A DNA stretch of 60,905 bases. Origin: an uncultured Phascolarctobacterium sp. (GTDB lineage: Bacteria; Bacillota; Negativicutes; Acidaminococcales; Acidaminococcaceae). Positions 32,714 to 41,999 of this stretch are shown here, piece after piece. The position numbers and the translations under genes are program-made. The stretch covers positions 184,153 to 245,057 of the forward strand of contig CASFJU010000004.1 in NCBI GenBank assembly GCA_949295115.1, in the 5' to 3' direction. A model generated the notes under the pieces. It saw only the letters and a list, made by a program, of their open reading frames with translations. It had not been told where the DNA came from and made no database searches. The number at the start of each line of letters is the position of its first letter. Positions within the stretch are counted from its first letter, which is position 1.

Positions 32714-33184
32714 TTACTTTAACTTACAAACATCAACCCAACCAGTAAAATGGTCGGCGTATTTTTCCAAATCAGGTATCGTCAGCTTAATGGCGCTGTT
32801 GCTATTGCCGCAAGCCGGATACACATATTCAAAGCGTTTCAGCGATTCATCCAGAAACACCTGCACGCCATTGTTAACGGCAAACGGGCAAACACCGCCG
32901 ACCGCGTGGCCGATTAAATTTTCGGCGTCTTCAGCCGAAAGCATTTTAGCCTTCACGCCGAAACGCATCTTATATTTATGGTTGTCAATCTTCACATCGC
33001 CGGGCGCAACAATTAAAACAACATCGTCATGCACCGCAAAAGATAAAGTTTTGGCAATCAGGCTGCCGTCGCAGTTCAGCGCTTTTGCCGCCAGCTCCAC
33101 CGTCGCACTCGAAACGTCAAACTCCAGAATCCGGTCTTCCATATTGCGGGCTCTGAAATAAGCCCTTACTTTTTCAATCGACAA
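32714..33184 (-). CDS. YbaK/EbsC-family aminoacyl-tRNA deacylase-like protein
   Basis: This 156-residue single-domain protein of the YbaK/ProRS-editing superfamily has LIAKTLSFAV with the conserved Lys, VLIVAPGDVKID, AENLIGHAVGGVCPFAV (the GxxGG-x-PF motif) and VFLDESLKRFEYVYPACG. Members hydrolyse mischarged tRNAs such as Cys- or Ala-tRNA(Pro); exact specificity is unknown. The start is a TTG with GGAGGGG seven bases upstream. It begins 14 bp after the stop of the FMN-dependent dehydrogenase, forming a two-gene operon. Confidence 0.87.
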   Translation of the reverse strand: MSIEKVRAYFRARNMEDRILEFDVSSATVELAAKALNCDGSLIAKTLSFAVHDDVVLIVAPGDVKIDNHKYKMRFGVKAKMLSAEDAENLIGHAVGGVCPFAVNNGVQVFLDESLKRFEYVYPACGNSNSAIKLTIPDLEKYADHFTGWVDVCKLK

Positions 33185-33198
33185 GTTCTACCCCTCCA

Positions 33199-34218
33199 TT
33201 AAATGCGCACCATATCGCGCGTAATATCACTGAGTTTTTCCGCGCCGCACATCTTCATCGTATCTTCCAGCTCACCGGCCAGTTTTTCAATGTAAACCTT
33301 TACACCTTCTTCCGCGCCGCCATACACAGCCGTTACAAACGGACGCGCAATTACAACGCCGTCAGCACCCAAAGCCAGTGCTTTAAAAATGTCAACGCCG
33401 CTGCGGATACCGCCGTCAACCAGCACCTTCATACCGCCGCCAACAGCATGGCAGATTTCCTCCAGGACTTCGGCAGTTGCACTGCACTGGTCAAGCACAC
33501 GCCCGCCGTGATTGGAAACGATGATTGCCGCAGCGCCGGCAGCATGGGCCTTCAACGCGCCGCGCACCGTCATCACACCTTTAACAATAAAGGGAATGCC
33601 CGCTTCCTTCACAATTTCTGTCAGTTCCTCCACGGATTTGCTGCCCGCGGGAGGCTGCATGTTTTTCAAAAACGGCAGGCCTGCGGCATCGACGTCCATT
33701 GCCACGGCAAAAGCGCCGCTCTTTTTCACAAGCTCCAGTTTTTCCTTAATCAGCGGCAGGTTCCACGGCTTAACGGTCGGTATGCCCACGCCGCCCGCAG
33801 CTGCCACAGCATCGGTTGCGCCAACCATTACCTGCGGGTTCAGCCCATCGCCTGTAAAGGCGGCAATACCGTTATCCGCACAGGCGGATACTAAAATTTT
33901 ATTGTAAGTAAGTTCATCATAAGCGTCGCTGTAGTGCAGTTCCACCGCACCGACCGGACCTGCGAAAAACGGATAGCTGAATTTACAGCCGAATAATTCG
34001 ACAGCCATATTAACCGGCACACTTTCATGCAGCGTATCCATCTGCACGCGGATTTCCTGCCATTTCTGATAGTTGCGGATGGCGGTATCGCCCACGCCCT
34101 TCGCCCCCGGCCCGGGAATTGTATTGCGGCAGGCCAGCCCGTTGCAGACCGGACAGGCTTTGCACTTGGAACTATCTATGCACTTTCTGGCATTTTGCAA
34201 AACTTCGTTGTAATTCAT
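33199..34218 (-). CDS. FMN-dependent alpha-hydroxy-acid dehydrogenase-like protein
   Basis: This 339-residue TIM-barrel flavoprotein of the lactate oxidase/glycolate oxidase superfamily has FAGPVGAVELHY near the flavin, KGVMTVRGALKAHAAGAAAIIVSNHGGRVLDQ (catalytic His and Arg) and VLVDGGIRSGVDIFKALALGADGVVIARPF. The N-terminus has a Cys cluster (CIDSSKCKACPVCNGLACRN, residues 12-31) absent from classical lactate oxidases but seen in a Firmicutes subgroup; it could bind a metal or Fe-S cluster, which is inference. Substrate is unknown. GGAGG precedes the ATG. Confidence 0.85.
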   Translation of the reverse strand: MNYNEVLQNARKCIDSSKCKACPVCNGLACRNTIPGPGAKGVGDTAIRNYQKWQEIRVQMDTLHESVPVNMAVELFGCKFSYPFFAGPVGAVELHYSDAYDELTYNKILVSACADNGIAAFTGDGLNPQVMVGATDAVAAAGGVGIPTVKPWNLPLIKEKLELVKKSGAFAVAMDVDAAGLPFLKNMQPPAGSKSVEELTEIVKEAGIPFIVKGVMTVRGALKAHAAGAAAIIVSNHGGRVLDQCSATAEVLEEICHAVGGGMKVLVDGGIRSGVDIFKALALGADGVVIARPFVTAVYGGAEEGVKVYIEKLAGELEDTMKMCGAEKLSDITRDMVRI

Positions 34219-34292
34219 AAGATGACCTCCATAAAACCAACTTCGCTTATTATTTTACTATATTTATAAACAAAAAGCATTAAGAAAATAAA

Positions 34293-34318
34293 AACTCCGG
34301 CATAAAAATACCGGAGTT
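34293..34318 (-). terminator. Terminator of Lar-like zinc-ribbon gene
   Basis: AACTCCGG pairs with CCGGAGTT around a ten-base loop, followed on the minus strand by TTTATTTT. Confidence 0.85.
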
Positions 34319-34323
34319 GTAAT

Positions 34324-34602
34324 TTATTTCTTTTTAACTTCGCCTTTGTTCCATGCCTCAGCAGCTTTTTTATAGGAAGTGAAATCATCGGTCGTTGCGC
34401 CGCAGTTGGTGCAGACAACTTTATTGAGCGTATCGTGTTTGAAAGTGCCCATCGTCACAAATTTGGCGGTTTTCTGTCCGCACAGCGGGCAGTTTTTTAA
34501 TTCAATGGGTTTATAATCGCCGCCGCTGGCTTTTTTGAACATGTAATAAAACACACCGGCAGCCGCACCGGCCAAAGCCGCATACAAAATCGTATCACTC
34601 AT
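34324..34602 (-). CDS. Small membrane-anchored Lar-like zinc-ribbon protein
   Basis: This 92-residue protein has one N-terminal hydrophobic helix (residues ~5-22, ILYAALAGAAAGVFYYMF) followed by a zinc ribbon. The latter reads ELKNCPLCGQKTAKFV, then VVCTNCGATTDDFTSYKKAAEAWNKG, which is the CPxCG...CxxCGA...A..WN pattern of Lar-family restriction-alleviation proteins and related phage proteins. The membrane anchor is not typical for Lar. No function is claimed. The ATG at 34602 is supported by GAAGGGG. Confidence 0.7.
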   Translation of the reverse strand: MSDTILYAALAGAAAGVFYYMFKKASGGDYKPIELKNCPLCGQKTAKFVTMGTFKHDTLNKVVCTNCGATTDDFTSYKKAAEAWNKGEVKKK

Positions 34603-34703
34603 ACAAATCACCCCTTCAAATTATGAGCTTTTCCTTATTTTTATTGTAACATATCTTTGCCCAGCAGCAAAATAAATTTTGTAAAATTTACAGACAAAAA
34701 GAA

Positions 34704-34730
34704 AAACAGAAGCAAAATTTGCTCCTGTTT
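34704..34730 (-). terminator. Terminator of noc
   Basis: On the minus strand AAACAGGAGCAAA pairs with TTTGCTTCTGTTT (one G-U) with a very small loop and is followed by TTCTTTTT. Confidence 0.85.
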
Positions 34731-34748
34731 TCAACATAACCAACAGTT

Positions 34749-34757
34749 TTATCCACA
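34749..34757 (+). promoter_or_regulatory. Consensus DnaA box next to noc stop
   Basis: TTATCCACA is the exact DnaA-box consensus and directly abuts the noc stop codon, about 9 kb from the proposed origin. Confidence 0.6.
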
Positions 34758-35633
34758 TCAATTTTTTTGATTGCTGGCAATCTGCGGTTTTTTGGTATTT
34801 TTAATGCGCAGCGTTACCACAACGTCGTCGCCGTCCAGCTCCTGCTTAATCTGCGCGGGGATACCGGCGTCGTTAATAGTGCTGACAATTTTCTTAACGC
34901 TGTTTAAGTAAATGCGCACATCGTTAACAATTACCAGGCGTTTTTTCTGCTTCGGCGCTGCCTCATCCAAAAGTTTGGCAATATGTTCTTCCGTTTGCTT
35001 TACATTCCAGCCGTTTTTTATAATCTGTTTTAAAACCTGCTCCTGCAATTCGCTGTTTTTCAGTTTCAGTAAAGCCCTGCCATGGCGCTCGGTCAGCTGC
35101 GCTTCTTTCAGCGCATTGCGGATTTCCAGCGGCAGGTTCAGCAGGCGCAGCTTGTTGGCAATAGTAGATTGCTTTTTGCCGACGCGCACTGCCATAGCCT
35201 CCTGCGTCAGGTTAAACTGCGTCATCAGTTTTTCGTAGCCTTCGGCTTCTTCCAAAAAGTGCAGGTCTTCACGCTGCAAATTTTCAATCAGCGCAATCTC
35301 GGCAATCTGCTGTTCGGTATAGCTGCTGACGATAACCGGAACGTCCAATAAACCGGCCATCTTGCTGGCGCGCAAACGGCGTTCACCGGCAATCAGCAAA
35401 AAGTTGTCATCATTGCCGCGCGCAACCAACAGCGGCTGCAAAACTCCGTATTCGGCAATCGAAGCCGCCAGATCTTCCAGCGCTTCCGGCTCAAAATCCT
35501 TGCGGGGCTGGTACGGATTGGCCTGTATTTTTTCTACCGGCACGCGGATTACGTTAATTTCACCGCTGAAATGCTTGATAACAGAACCACCTTCCTGTTC
35601 TGTCTGTAAAATTTTGAAACCGTCCTCAACCAT
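34758..35633 (-). CDS. noc: ParB-like nucleoid occlusion protein Noc
   Basis: This 291-residue ParB paralogue has a ParB/Srx domain (about 28-120: NPYQPRKDFEPEAL, GVLQPLLVAR, AGERRLRASK), a helix-turn-helix (NLTQEAMAVRVGKKQSTIANKLRLLNLP) and a C-terminal dimer domain. It is adjacent to rsmG, the standard place for noc in Firmicutes, and distinct from the parB at 30.8 kb. Noc binds dispersed sites and blocks division over DNA. The N-terminal amphipathic membrane helix of Bacillus Noc is not obvious here, so membrane tethering is uncertain. GGAGG precedes the ATG. The gene follows rsmG by 12 bp. Confidence 0.82.
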   Translation of the reverse strand: MVEDGFKILQTEQEGGSVIKHFSGEINVIRVPVEKIQANPYQPRKDFEPEALEDLAASIAEYGVLQPLLVARGNDDNFLLIAGERRLRASKMAGLLDVPVIVSSYTEQQIAEIALIENLQREDLHFLEEAEGYEKLMTQFNLTQEAMAVRVGKKQSTIANKLRLLNLPLEIRNALKEAQLTERHGRALLKLKNSELQEQVLKQIIKNGWNVKQTEEHIAKLLDEAAPKQKKRLVIVNDVRIYLNSVKKIVSTINDAGIPAQIKQELDGDDVVVTLRIKNTKKPQIASNQKN

Positions 35634-35645
35634 GTCGTACCTCCA

Positions 35646-36362
35646 TCATTCCAAAGGATTTTTTTCCGGTAAGCCCGCCTTGCGCGGATAAGCCTTAGGC
35701 GAAGCCTTTACTTTTTTAATGGTAACAACCGCCCTGCCATCGTCAAGTCCAGGCAGTTCAACCTGCTGTGCTCTGACAAGTTTGCCGCCCAACACATTCA
35801 GCGCCTTACCGGCAGCGGCAATTTCTTCTTTATATTTTGCGCCTTTCAGCGCGACAAACATGCCGCCGACTTTTACCAGCGGCAGGCAATATTCGGAAAG
35901 CACCGATAACCTTGCCACGGCACGCGCCGTAACAATATCGTATTTTTCGCGGTGTGCCGCATTTTTACCGGCGTCCTCCGCACGCAAATGCATACATTCA
36001 ATATCTGTTAAATCAAGCTCGTCAATGACGCGCTGCAAAAAATTCAAACGCTTGGCCAGCGAATCAATCAGCACTACCTTCAGCGCCGGGCAGTAAATCT
36101 TCAGCGGTATGCCTGGAAAGCCTGCCCCGGTGCCGACATCTGCCAGAACTTTTCCCGGGAAATAATCGGCGTAAGCCATAAGCGAATCGACGATATGCTT
36201 TACCGCCACGTCCTGCGGCTCGGTTAGCGCCGTCAGGTTCATTACTTTGTTGGTTTCCACCAGCATTTCATAATATTTTTCAAACTGCTGCAGCTGCAAA
36301 TCAGTCAGTTCAAAGCCTGCCTGTCTAGCACTGTCAGCCAGTATTTTCTGAAATTCAGTCAT
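35646..36362 (-). CDS. rsmG: 16S rRNA (guanine-527-N7) methyltransferase
   Basis: This 238-residue SAM-dependent methyltransferase modifies G527 of 16S rRNA. Motifs are [28 protein letters not shown] (SAM loop), [14 protein letters not shown] and [21 protein letters not shown] with [13 protein letters not shown] ending ([10 protein letters not shown]). The ATG at 36362 has AGGAG upstream and overlaps the mnmG stop by eight bases. Loss of this enzyme is known to give low-level streptomycin resistance in other bacteria. A candidate Noc site lies inside the gene. Confidence 0.95.
   Translation of the reverse strand: MTEFQKILADSARQAGFELTDLQLQQFEKYYEMLVETNKVMNLTALTEPQDVAVKHIVDSLMAYADYFPGKVLADVGTGAGFPGIPLKIYCPALKVVLIDSLAKRLNFLQRVIDELDLTDIECMHLRAEDAGKNAAHREKYDIVTARAVARLSVLSEYCLPLVKVGGMFVALKGAKYKEEIAAAGKALNVLGGKLVRAQQVELPGLDDGRAVVTIKKVKASPKAYPRKAGLPEKNPLE
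36150..36163. promoter_or_regulatory. Candidate Noc-binding site
   Basis: TTTTCCCGGGAAAT matches the Bacillus Noc site ATTTCCCGGGAAAT at 13 of 14 positions. It lies within rsmG, directly upstream of noc. Confidence 0.6.
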
Positions 36363-38238
36363 GCTCCTGCTCCTTGCGGCGCTTAACCTCCAGCACAATC
36401 ATCAAAACATTGATGTCGGCGGGTGAAACGCCGGAAATACGTGACGCCTGCCCGATGGAAACCGGACGGATTTTATCCAGTTTTTCCGCCGCCTCGGACG
36501 AAAGTTCCTTAATGGCGTGGTAGTCAATGTTCTGCGGAATCAGCTTGTTTTCCAGTTTCAGCGCGCGCTCAACTTCCTGTTTCTGTTTATTGATATAGCC
36601 TTCGTACTTGGCAAAAATTTCCGTCTGCTCTGCCACAACCTCAGGCAGCTCCGGCAAATCAAATTCCGCTGCCAGTTTGGCATAAGTAATTTCGCCGCGG
36701 CGCAGCAAATCAAGCAGCGTCATGCCCGGCCTTACCGGCGTAGTGCCCATGTTTTGCAGCTTCTGCTCCGTTTCGGCATTGGGCGGCACATTGGTTGTTC
36801 CCAGCTGATGAATGGTGCGCTCCAATAAAGTGCGTTTTGCCGTAAATTTTTCGTAACGTTCGTCATCAACAAGGCCAACCTGCCTGCCCTTTTCCGTCAG
36901 GCGTAAATCGGCGTTATCCTGCCTTAAAAGCAAACGGTATTCCGCACGCGAGGTCATCATTCTGTAAGGTTCGTTAGTGCCCTTTGTTACCAGATCATCA
37001 ATCAGCACGCCGATATAAGCATCGTTCCTGCCCAGAATAAACGGCGGCTGACCGTTAATCTTGCGCATGGCGTTAATGCCTGCCATAAGTCCCTGCGCCG
37101 CTGCTTCTTCGTAACCGCTGGTACCGTTGGACTGGCCTGCCGAAAACAGGCCGCTGATACCTTTGTGCTCAAGCGACGCTTTCAGCTGCAATGGGTCAAG
37201 GCAATCGTAATCAATCGCGTAACCGGCGCGCATCATGCGGCAATGCTCAAGCCCCGGTATCGTCTGCATAAATTTCAGCTGCACATCAGCAGGCAGCGAG
37301 CTGGACATGCCCTGCACATACATTTCGTTGGTGCGCAGCCCCTCCGGCTCAATAAAAAGCTGATGGCGCTCCTTGTTAGCGAAACGTACAATTTTTGACT
37401 CAATTGACGGGCAGTAACGCGGTCCGACACCTTCAATCATACCGTTGAACATACCCGATAAATGCAGGTTGTCGCGGATAATCTGATGTGTTTTTTCATT
37501 GGTATAAGTAAGCCAGCACGGCACCTGACTGCGCTCCGTCACTTCGCTGATGAACGAAAAATTACGCAGCGCGGCGTCGCCGTTCTGGATTTCCATTTTG
37601 TCATAATCAAGGCTGCGGGCATCAATACGCGCCGGCGTACCTGTTTTAAAACGCATCAATTCCAGTCCGTTTTCCAGCAGCGACAGCGATAATTTATTGG
37701 CGCTGCGCAAACCGTTCGGGCCTGATTCATAATTAACCTGCCCGTAAACAATGCGCGCACGCAGATAAGTACCCGTTGCCAGAATCACGCACTTGGCTTC
37801 AAATACTTCGCCGGTTTCTGCCTCTACCCCGACAACTTCTCCGTTGCTGACGATAAGCTTGTCAATCATCAGCTGCTTAACGTCAAGGCGCTCCTGATTC
37901 TCCACAGTCTGCTTCATAATGGTGTGGTAAAAAGGCTTATCCTCCTGCGCTCGCAAAGCCTGCACGGCATAGCCCTTGCCGGTATTCAGCAGGCGCATCT
38001 GAATACACGCCTTATCGGCAGCAAGGCCCATCTCGCCGCCCAAAGCGTCAATTTCACGTACCAGATGACCCTTGGCAGGGCCGCCAACCGAAGGGTTGCA
38101 CGGCATTAAGGCAATATTATCCATGGAAAGCGTTGCCAGCAGCGTTTTTCCGCCCAGGCGTGCCGCCGCAAGTGCAGCTTCCACACCGGCATGGCCCGCA
38201 CCGACAACGATAACGTCATAACTGTCAGTAATATACAT
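36355..38238 (-). CDS. mnmG: tRNA uridine-34 modification enzyme MnmG (GidA)
   Basis: This 627-residue FAD enzyme acts with MnmE to install carboxymethylaminomethyl groups on wobble U34 of tRNAs. The N-terminal Rossmann motif is [19 protein letters not shown]. The GidA signatures [24 protein letters not shown] and [10 protein letters not shown] plus [11 protein letters not shown] are present, and the C-terminal helical domain interacts with MnmE. Length is normal. It lies between mnmE and rsmG, 17 bp after the mnmE stop, in the usual Firmicutes order. Confidence 0.97.
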   Translation of the reverse strand: MYITDSYDVIVVGAGHAGVEAALAAARLGGKTLLATLSMDNIALMPCNPSVGGPAKGHLVREIDALGGEMGLAADKACIQMRLLNTGKGYAVQALRAQEDKPFYHTIMKQTVENQERLDVKQLMIDKLIVSNGEVVGVEAETGEVFEAKCVILATGTYLRARIVYGQVNYESGPNGLRSANKLSLSLLENGLELMRFKTGTPARIDARSLDYDKMEIQNGDAALRNFSFISEVTERSQVPCWLTYTNEKTHQIIRDNLHLSGMFNGMIEGVGPRYCPSIESKIVRFANKERHQLFIEPEGLRTNEMYVQGMSSSLPADVQLKFMQTIPGLEHCRMMRAGYAIDYDCLDPLQLKASLEHKGISGLFSAGQSNGTSGYEEAAAQGLMAGINAMRKINGQPPFILGRNDAYIGVLIDDLVTKGTNEPYRMMTSRAEYRLLLRQDNADLRLTEKGRQVGLVDDERYEKFTAKRTLLERTIHQLGTTNVPPNAETEQKLQNMGTTPVRPGMTLLDLLRRGEITYAKLAAEFDLPELPEVVAEQTEIFAKYEGYINKQKQEVERALKLENKLIPQNIDYHAIKELSSEAAEKLDKIRPVSIGQASRISGVSPADINVLMIVLEVKRRKEQEHD

Positions 38239-38255
38239 AATTTCACCCGTAAAAA

Positions 38256-39659
38256 TTACTTACCGATACAGAATTTAGAGAAAATCTCATTGATTATTTC
38301 GTCACGCACAGCGTCGCCGGTGATTTCACCAAGATATTCCGCCGCGTTGCGCAAATCAATCATAATGCAGTCATAGGGCAAATGCGCTTCTGCCGCTGCC
38401 AGAGCATCGTTCATGCTTGTAAGCGCATTTTGCAGCAGGCGTTCATGACGTGCGTTCTGCACATAAATGCCGTCGCCCAGATGCCTGTCATCGCCGTAAA
38501 CAAATTTTTGCAGCCATTCCGTAAAAGCTTCAAAGCCCTCGCCCGTTTTGGCGGAAAGCTCAATCACCGGCGCTGTTTTAAATTCTTCCGGCAAATCCGC
38601 TTTAACATCGGCACTGCCCAAATCACTCTTATTTATTATTATAACATACCAGCGCCCTTTAACGAGTTCCAGTATCTCCCTGTCTTCATCAGCAAGCGGC
38701 TGCGAACCGTCCAGTACCACAATAGCCAGTTCCGCTTCGCTTAAAATGCGGCGGCTTTTTTCCACGCCGATGCGTTCCACATAATCTTCCGTATCCCTGA
38801 TGCCTGCCGTATCGGCCAGCACCAGCGGTACGCCGCCCAGCAAAAACTGTTCTTCGATAACGTCGCGCGTCGTACCGGCAAACTCCGAAACAATCGCCCT
38901 GTCCTCTTTCAGCAAAAAGTTTAAAAAACTGGATTTGCCGACATTCGGCTTGCCGATAATTGCCACCTTCAAACCTTCGCGCAAAATTTTACCTGTATGC
39001 GCATTTTCCAAAAGTTTATTTACGCCGCCAACAGTTTTATTAACTTCCGTCAGAACATTACCGAAAGTAATTTCTTCAATATCATCCTCCGGATAATCAA
39101 TTACCGCTTCCAGATTGACAATTACGTCCAGAAGTTCACGGCGCAAACCGCGTACCTGTTTGGAAAGCTGCCCTTCCTGCTGGCGTACGGCAACCTTTAA
39201 AGCTGCGTCGCTGCGGGATTTAATAATATCCATTACGGCTTCGGCCTGCACCAAGTCAATGCGGCCATTCAAAAAAGCACGCTTGGTAAATTCACCCGGC
39301 TCAGCCGGACGCGCACCGGCAGCATAACTCAGTGTCAAAATTTTCTGCAACGACCTCACGCCACCGTGACACTGAATTTCCACCACATCTTCCGCCGTAT
39401 AGGAATGGGGCGATTTCATATAAACAGCCATTACCTCATCGACAACGCTGCCGTCGGTATCAAGCACATGCCCGTAAACCAAAGTATTCGGCGCATAAGC
39501 CGCCAGCTTTTTGCCGGAAGCCGCCTTAAAAATCTGTTCGCCAACTGCCAGCGCTTTTTCGCCGCTTACGCGGATAATGCCGATAGCGCCTTCACCCAGC
39601 GCAGTACAGACGGCACTGATGGTTTCTTCCTGCTCCTGTTTAATCAATTCTTTCTGCAT
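38256..39659 (-). CDS. mnmE: tRNA modification GTPase MnmE (TrmE)
   Basis: This 467-residue GTPase is the partner of MnmG. The N-terminal tetrahydrofolate-binding domain (residues ~12-130) carries [20 protein letters not shown]. The helical domain surrounds the G domain with [12 protein letters not shown] (P-loop, ~232), [14 protein letters not shown] and SAKTG, and the C-terminus ends with the catalytic FCIGK (C-x-G-K). GGAG precedes the ATG. A terminator upstream separates it from jag, so it likely has its own promoter in that short gap. Confidence 0.97.
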   Translation of the reverse strand: MQKELIKQEQEETISAVCTALGEGAIGIIRVSGEKALAVGEQIFKAASGKKLAAYAPNTLVYGHVLDTDGSVVDEVMAVYMKSPHSYTAEDVVEIQCHGGVRSLQKILTLSYAAGARPAEPGEFTKRAFLNGRIDLVQAEAVMDIIKSRSDAALKVAVRQQEGQLSKQVRGLRRELLDVIVNLEAVIDYPEDDIEEITFGNVLTEVNKTVGGVNKLLENAHTGKILREGLKVAIIGKPNVGKSSFLNFLLKEDRAIVSEFAGTTRDVIEEQFLLGGVPLVLADTAGIRDTEDYVERIGVEKSRRILSEAELAIVVLDGSQPLADEDREILELVKGRWYVIIINKSDLGSADVKADLPEEFKTAPVIELSAKTGEGFEAFTEWLQKFVYGDDRHLGDGIYVQNARHERLLQNALTSMNDALAAAEAHLPYDCIMIDLRNAAEYLGEITGDAVRDEIINEIFSKFCIGK

Positions 39660-39680
39660 AATCTGTTCTCCAAAAGAAAA

Positions 39681-39701
39681 ACCCAGTACAAACGACTGGG
39701 T
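39681..39701 (-). terminator. Terminator between jag and mnmE
   Basis: ACCCAGT pairs with ACTGGGT around a seven-base loop, followed on the minus strand by TTTTCTTTT. Confidence 0.85.
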
Positions 39702-39716
39702 CTGAAATTAAGAAAA

Positions 39717-40493
39717 TTATTTTTTTAATTCGATTACCACGCGGCGGTACGGTTCTTCACCTTCGCTCAGCGTAGTAATACGGCGGTCGTTTTGCAGTGC
39801 AACATGAATAATTTTTCTTTCATGGGGATTCATCGGCTCAAGCACAACACGCTCACCGGTGCGTTTTACCTTGTCAGCCAGGCGCTGTGCCAGGCGGTTT
39901 AAGGTTTCCACACGGCGTTCGCGGTAATCTTCAATATCAATTACGATTCTGATGCGCTCGGCGGAATTTTTATTGGCAACCAAATTGGTCAGATACTGCA
40001 AGGAATCAAGCGTCTGTCCGTGTTTGCCGATTAAAATGCCCATATCGGAACCGTGCAGCTTGAAGGTAACAACGCCTTCGTTTTTATTGATGAATTTTTC
40101 CATTACAACTTCAATGCGCATGGCATTAAAGATTTTCTGCAAAAATTCTTTGGCAGCGTCAACCGCAGCTTCTTCAATCACATATTCGCGTACTACTGCC
40201 GGTTTAGCTTCTTCTTTTTTGGCGTTTTCGCGGGCAGCGGCTGCTTCCTGCTTGCCTGCCTTATAATCTTCCTTAATGCTGTCTACGGTTTCATCAACAA
40301 TATCGCCGATTTTTTTGGCAGCATCTTTTAAAGTAACCCTGATTTTTGCTTTTTTGGCAAACAAACCAAAAATACCGTTTTTAGCTTCTTCAATAACTTC
40401 AACGTTAACTTTATCGGCAGTAGTTTTTAATTCTGCCAGAGCATCGTTCAATGCTTCTTCAACGTTTTTACCGGTTTTTTCAATAAAATCCAT
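39717..40493 (-). CDS. jag: RNA-binding protein Jag/KhpB
   Basis: This 258-residue protein has a Jag_N domain (residues 1-52, EKTGKNVEEALNDALAEL and IFGLFAKKAKIRV), a charged Lys/Glu/Ala linker (~60-105), a KH domain with GSDMGILIGKHGQTLDSLQYLTNLV and a C-terminal R3H domain ending LEPMNPHERKIIHVALQNDRRITTLSEGEEPYRRVVI. KhpB proteins bind many RNAs and affect division and cell-wall synthesis. The ATG at 40493 is preferred to a TTG two codons earlier on ribosome-site spacing. It follows yidC by 15 bp. Confidence 0.93.
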   Translation of the reverse strand: MDFIEKTGKNVEEALNDALAELKTTADKVNVEVIEEAKNGIFGLFAKKAKIRVTLKDAAKKIGDIVDETVDSIKEDYKAGKQEAAAARENAKKEEAKPAVVREYVIEEAAVDAAKEFLQKIFNAMRIEVVMEKFINKNEGVVTFKLHGSDMGILIGKHGQTLDSLQYLTNLVANKNSAERIRIVIDIEDYRERRVETLNRLAQRLADKVKRTGERVVLEPMNPHERKIIHVALQNDRRITTLSEGEEPYRRVVIELKK

Positions 40494-40508
40494 CTTCAAA
40501 ATCTCCCT

Positions 40509-41168
40509 TTATTTCTGCCCGCGTTCCATAAAGAACTGCTGGCCAATCTGCATAATGTTCATTACAACCCAATACAGCACAAGGCCGGTCGGGAAGCTGA
40601 TGCTGAGATAACCGATAAACAGCGGCATACCGTACAGCATTACCTGGTTCTGCGTGGTAGAAGTATCCGGCATCGTCATTTTGGACTGAATAAAAGTAGT
40701 CAGCGCAGACAGAACTGGCAGTACGGCATAAGCGTACATTTCCGGGCTACCAGCATCAATAAAATGTTTTAAGCTTTTAGAAATATCAAGGCCCATAAAC
40801 AACGGTGAACCTACATACTGATATTCTTGAATACCATAAAAAATGCCAATCAAAATCGGCATTTGAATTAATAACGGTAAACAACCAGATAACGGATTAA
40901 CACCTTCGGATTTATAAAGCTGCGCCAGTGCTTCGTTGGCTTTCATCTTGTCGCCTTTATATTTTTCCTGAATTGCTTTCATTTTCGGCTGCAAACGCTG
41001 CATGGCCTTCATCGACTGAATTTGTTTTTTCGTCAGCGGATAAGTAGCCATTTTAACGATAACAGTTAAAAGAATAATGGCAAAGCCGTAGTTGGCAAAG
41101 CCGAAGGATGCACCGATATTATAAAGAATAGTAATTGCTTCCTGTACGATACTGCTCAAAAAATCCAA
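40509..41168 (-). CDS. yidC: Membrane protein insertase YidC/OxaA
   Basis: This ~219-residue insertase has five membrane segments and the short Firmicutes-type layout. Features are YGFAIILLTVIVKMATYPLTKKQIQSMKAMQRLQPKMKAIQEKYKGD (cytosolic hairpin), GVNPLSGCLPLLIQMPILIGIFYGI and SFPTGLVLYWVVMNIMQIGQQFF. It inserts small membrane proteins and works with SecYEG. A large periplasmic domain, as in Proteobacteria, is absent. TTG at 41168 is chosen because AGGGAG lies nine bases before it; an upstream TTG at 41189 lacks a site. No lipobox is present. Confidence 0.93.
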   Translation of the reverse strand: MDFLSSIVQEAITILYNIGASFGFANYGFAIILLTVIVKMATYPLTKKQIQSMKAMQRLQPKMKAIQEKYKGDKMKANEALAQLYKSEGVNPLSGCLPLLIQMPILIGIFYGIQEYQYVGSPLFMGLDISKSLKHFIDAGSPEMYAYAVLPVLSALTTFIQSKMTMPDTSTTQNQVMLYGMPLFIGYLSISFPTGLVLYWVVMNIMQIGQQFFMERGQK

Positions 41169-41222
41169 ATTTTTCAACTCCCTGGTCAAGTATATGTATT
41201 TTAAAATACATAAATTTCAAGT

Positions 41223-41432
41223 TTAATCAACTGGGTCATATCCCCCGGGATGGAACGGATGGCATTTTAAAATGCGCTTTAACGCCATCCAGCTGCCCTT
41301 AACGGTACCTTTTTTCTGAACCGCTTCCAGCGCATACTGGGAACAAGTCGGATAAAAACGGCACCGCGGAGGAAACATCGGCGAAATACATATCTGATAA
41401 AAACGGATTAATAAAATAATAACCGTTTTCAT
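41223..41432 (-). CDS. yidD: Membrane protein insertion efficiency factor YidD
   Basis: This 69-residue protein begins [20 protein letters not shown] and contains [15 protein letters not shown] and [12 protein letters not shown], the YidD/DUF37 signature with conserved Cys. It attaches to the inner membrane and aids YidC-dependent insertion. Ten bases separate its start from the rnpA stop. Gene order rpmH-rnpA-yidD-yidC-jag is conserved across bacteria. Confidence 0.95.
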   Translation of the reverse strand: MKTVIILLIRFYQICISPMFPPRCRFYPTCSQYALEAVQKKGTVKGSWMALKRILKCHPFHPGGYDPVD

Positions 41433-41442
41433 ATTCTCACCT

Positions 41443-41811
41443 TTACTTTAATAAACCAGCCCTTTTGGCTAAACGCATAAAAATCCTGTCATAAGTATAA
41501 ATATCAGCTTCCACCAGTTTTTTGCGGGCTACCCAGATAATCTGCACCGAATCTTTAAGCTCCGCCTTTCTGTGGCGGAAAACTTCGCGCATCAGGCGTT
41601 TAACCCTGTTGCGCGTTACGGCGCTGCCCATTTTTTTACCGACGGCAAAACCGATTTTTATATTTTTTTCTTCATTAGGCAATACATACATCACAGACAT
41701 CGAATCGACAACCGACCGGCCTGTTTTGTAAACAATCTGAAAAGCATTTTTCGATTTAATTCTGTTTTCTTTTCGGAAAGAAAAGTCCCTGTCTGTTTTC
41801 AAATTATGCAT
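41443..41811 (-). CDS. rnpA: Ribonuclease P protein component
   Basis: This ~122-residue basic protein is the protein cofactor of RNase P, which matures tRNA 5' ends. The sequence includes [20 protein letters not shown] and the RNA-binding RNR motif in [25 protein letters not shown]. The ATG at 41811 is preferred over GTG at 41817. It follows rpmH with a hairpin terminator in the 53-bp gap that should lower expression relative to rpmH. Confidence 0.95.
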   Translation of the reverse strand: MHNLKTDRDFSFRKENRIKSKNAFQIVYKTGRSVVDSMSVMYVLPNEEKNIKIGFAVGKKMGSAVTRNRVKRLMREVFRHRKAELKDSVQIIWVARKKLVEADIYTYDRIFMRLAKRAGLLK

Positions 41812-41832
41812 ACACACCTGCCCGCATTGAAA

Positions 41833-41858
41833 AAATAGGCCGTTTGAGCGGCCTATTT
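41833..41858 (-). terminator. Terminator or attenuator between rpmH and rnpA
   Basis: AAATAGGCCG pairs with CGGCCTATTT around a six-base loop, followed on the minus strand by TTTTTTC. Partial termination would set the rpmH to rnpA ratio. Confidence 0.85.
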
Positions 41859-41864
41859 ATAATA

Positions 41865-41999
41865 TTATGCAGACAATTTCTTTCTGCCTCTTGCACGTCT
41901 TCTTTTTAAAACCTGACGCCCGCCCAAAGTTTTCATTCTTTCTCTGAAACCATGGGTTCTTTTCCTTCTAAGGTTATTCGGTTGAAAAGTACGCTTCAT
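41865..41999 (-). CDS. rpmH: 50S ribosomal protein L34
   Basis: Translation of this short minus-strand frame gives 44 residues starting [20 protein letters not shown] and ending [10 protein letters not shown], the invariant L34 sequence. AGGAGGT lies eight bases before the ATG. A full-consensus promoter lies 71-99 bp upstream. It heads the rpmH-rnpA-yidD-yidC-jag cluster and marks the left edge of the dnaA intergenic region. Confidence 0.98.
   Translation of the reverse strand: MKRTFQPNNLRRKRTHGFRERMKTLGGRQVLKRRRARGRKKLSA

Noticed and set aside
41235..41252. CCCCCGGGAT in yidD as a Noc site
   Set aside because: Several mismatches, and the bases encode the conserved YidD HPGG motif.
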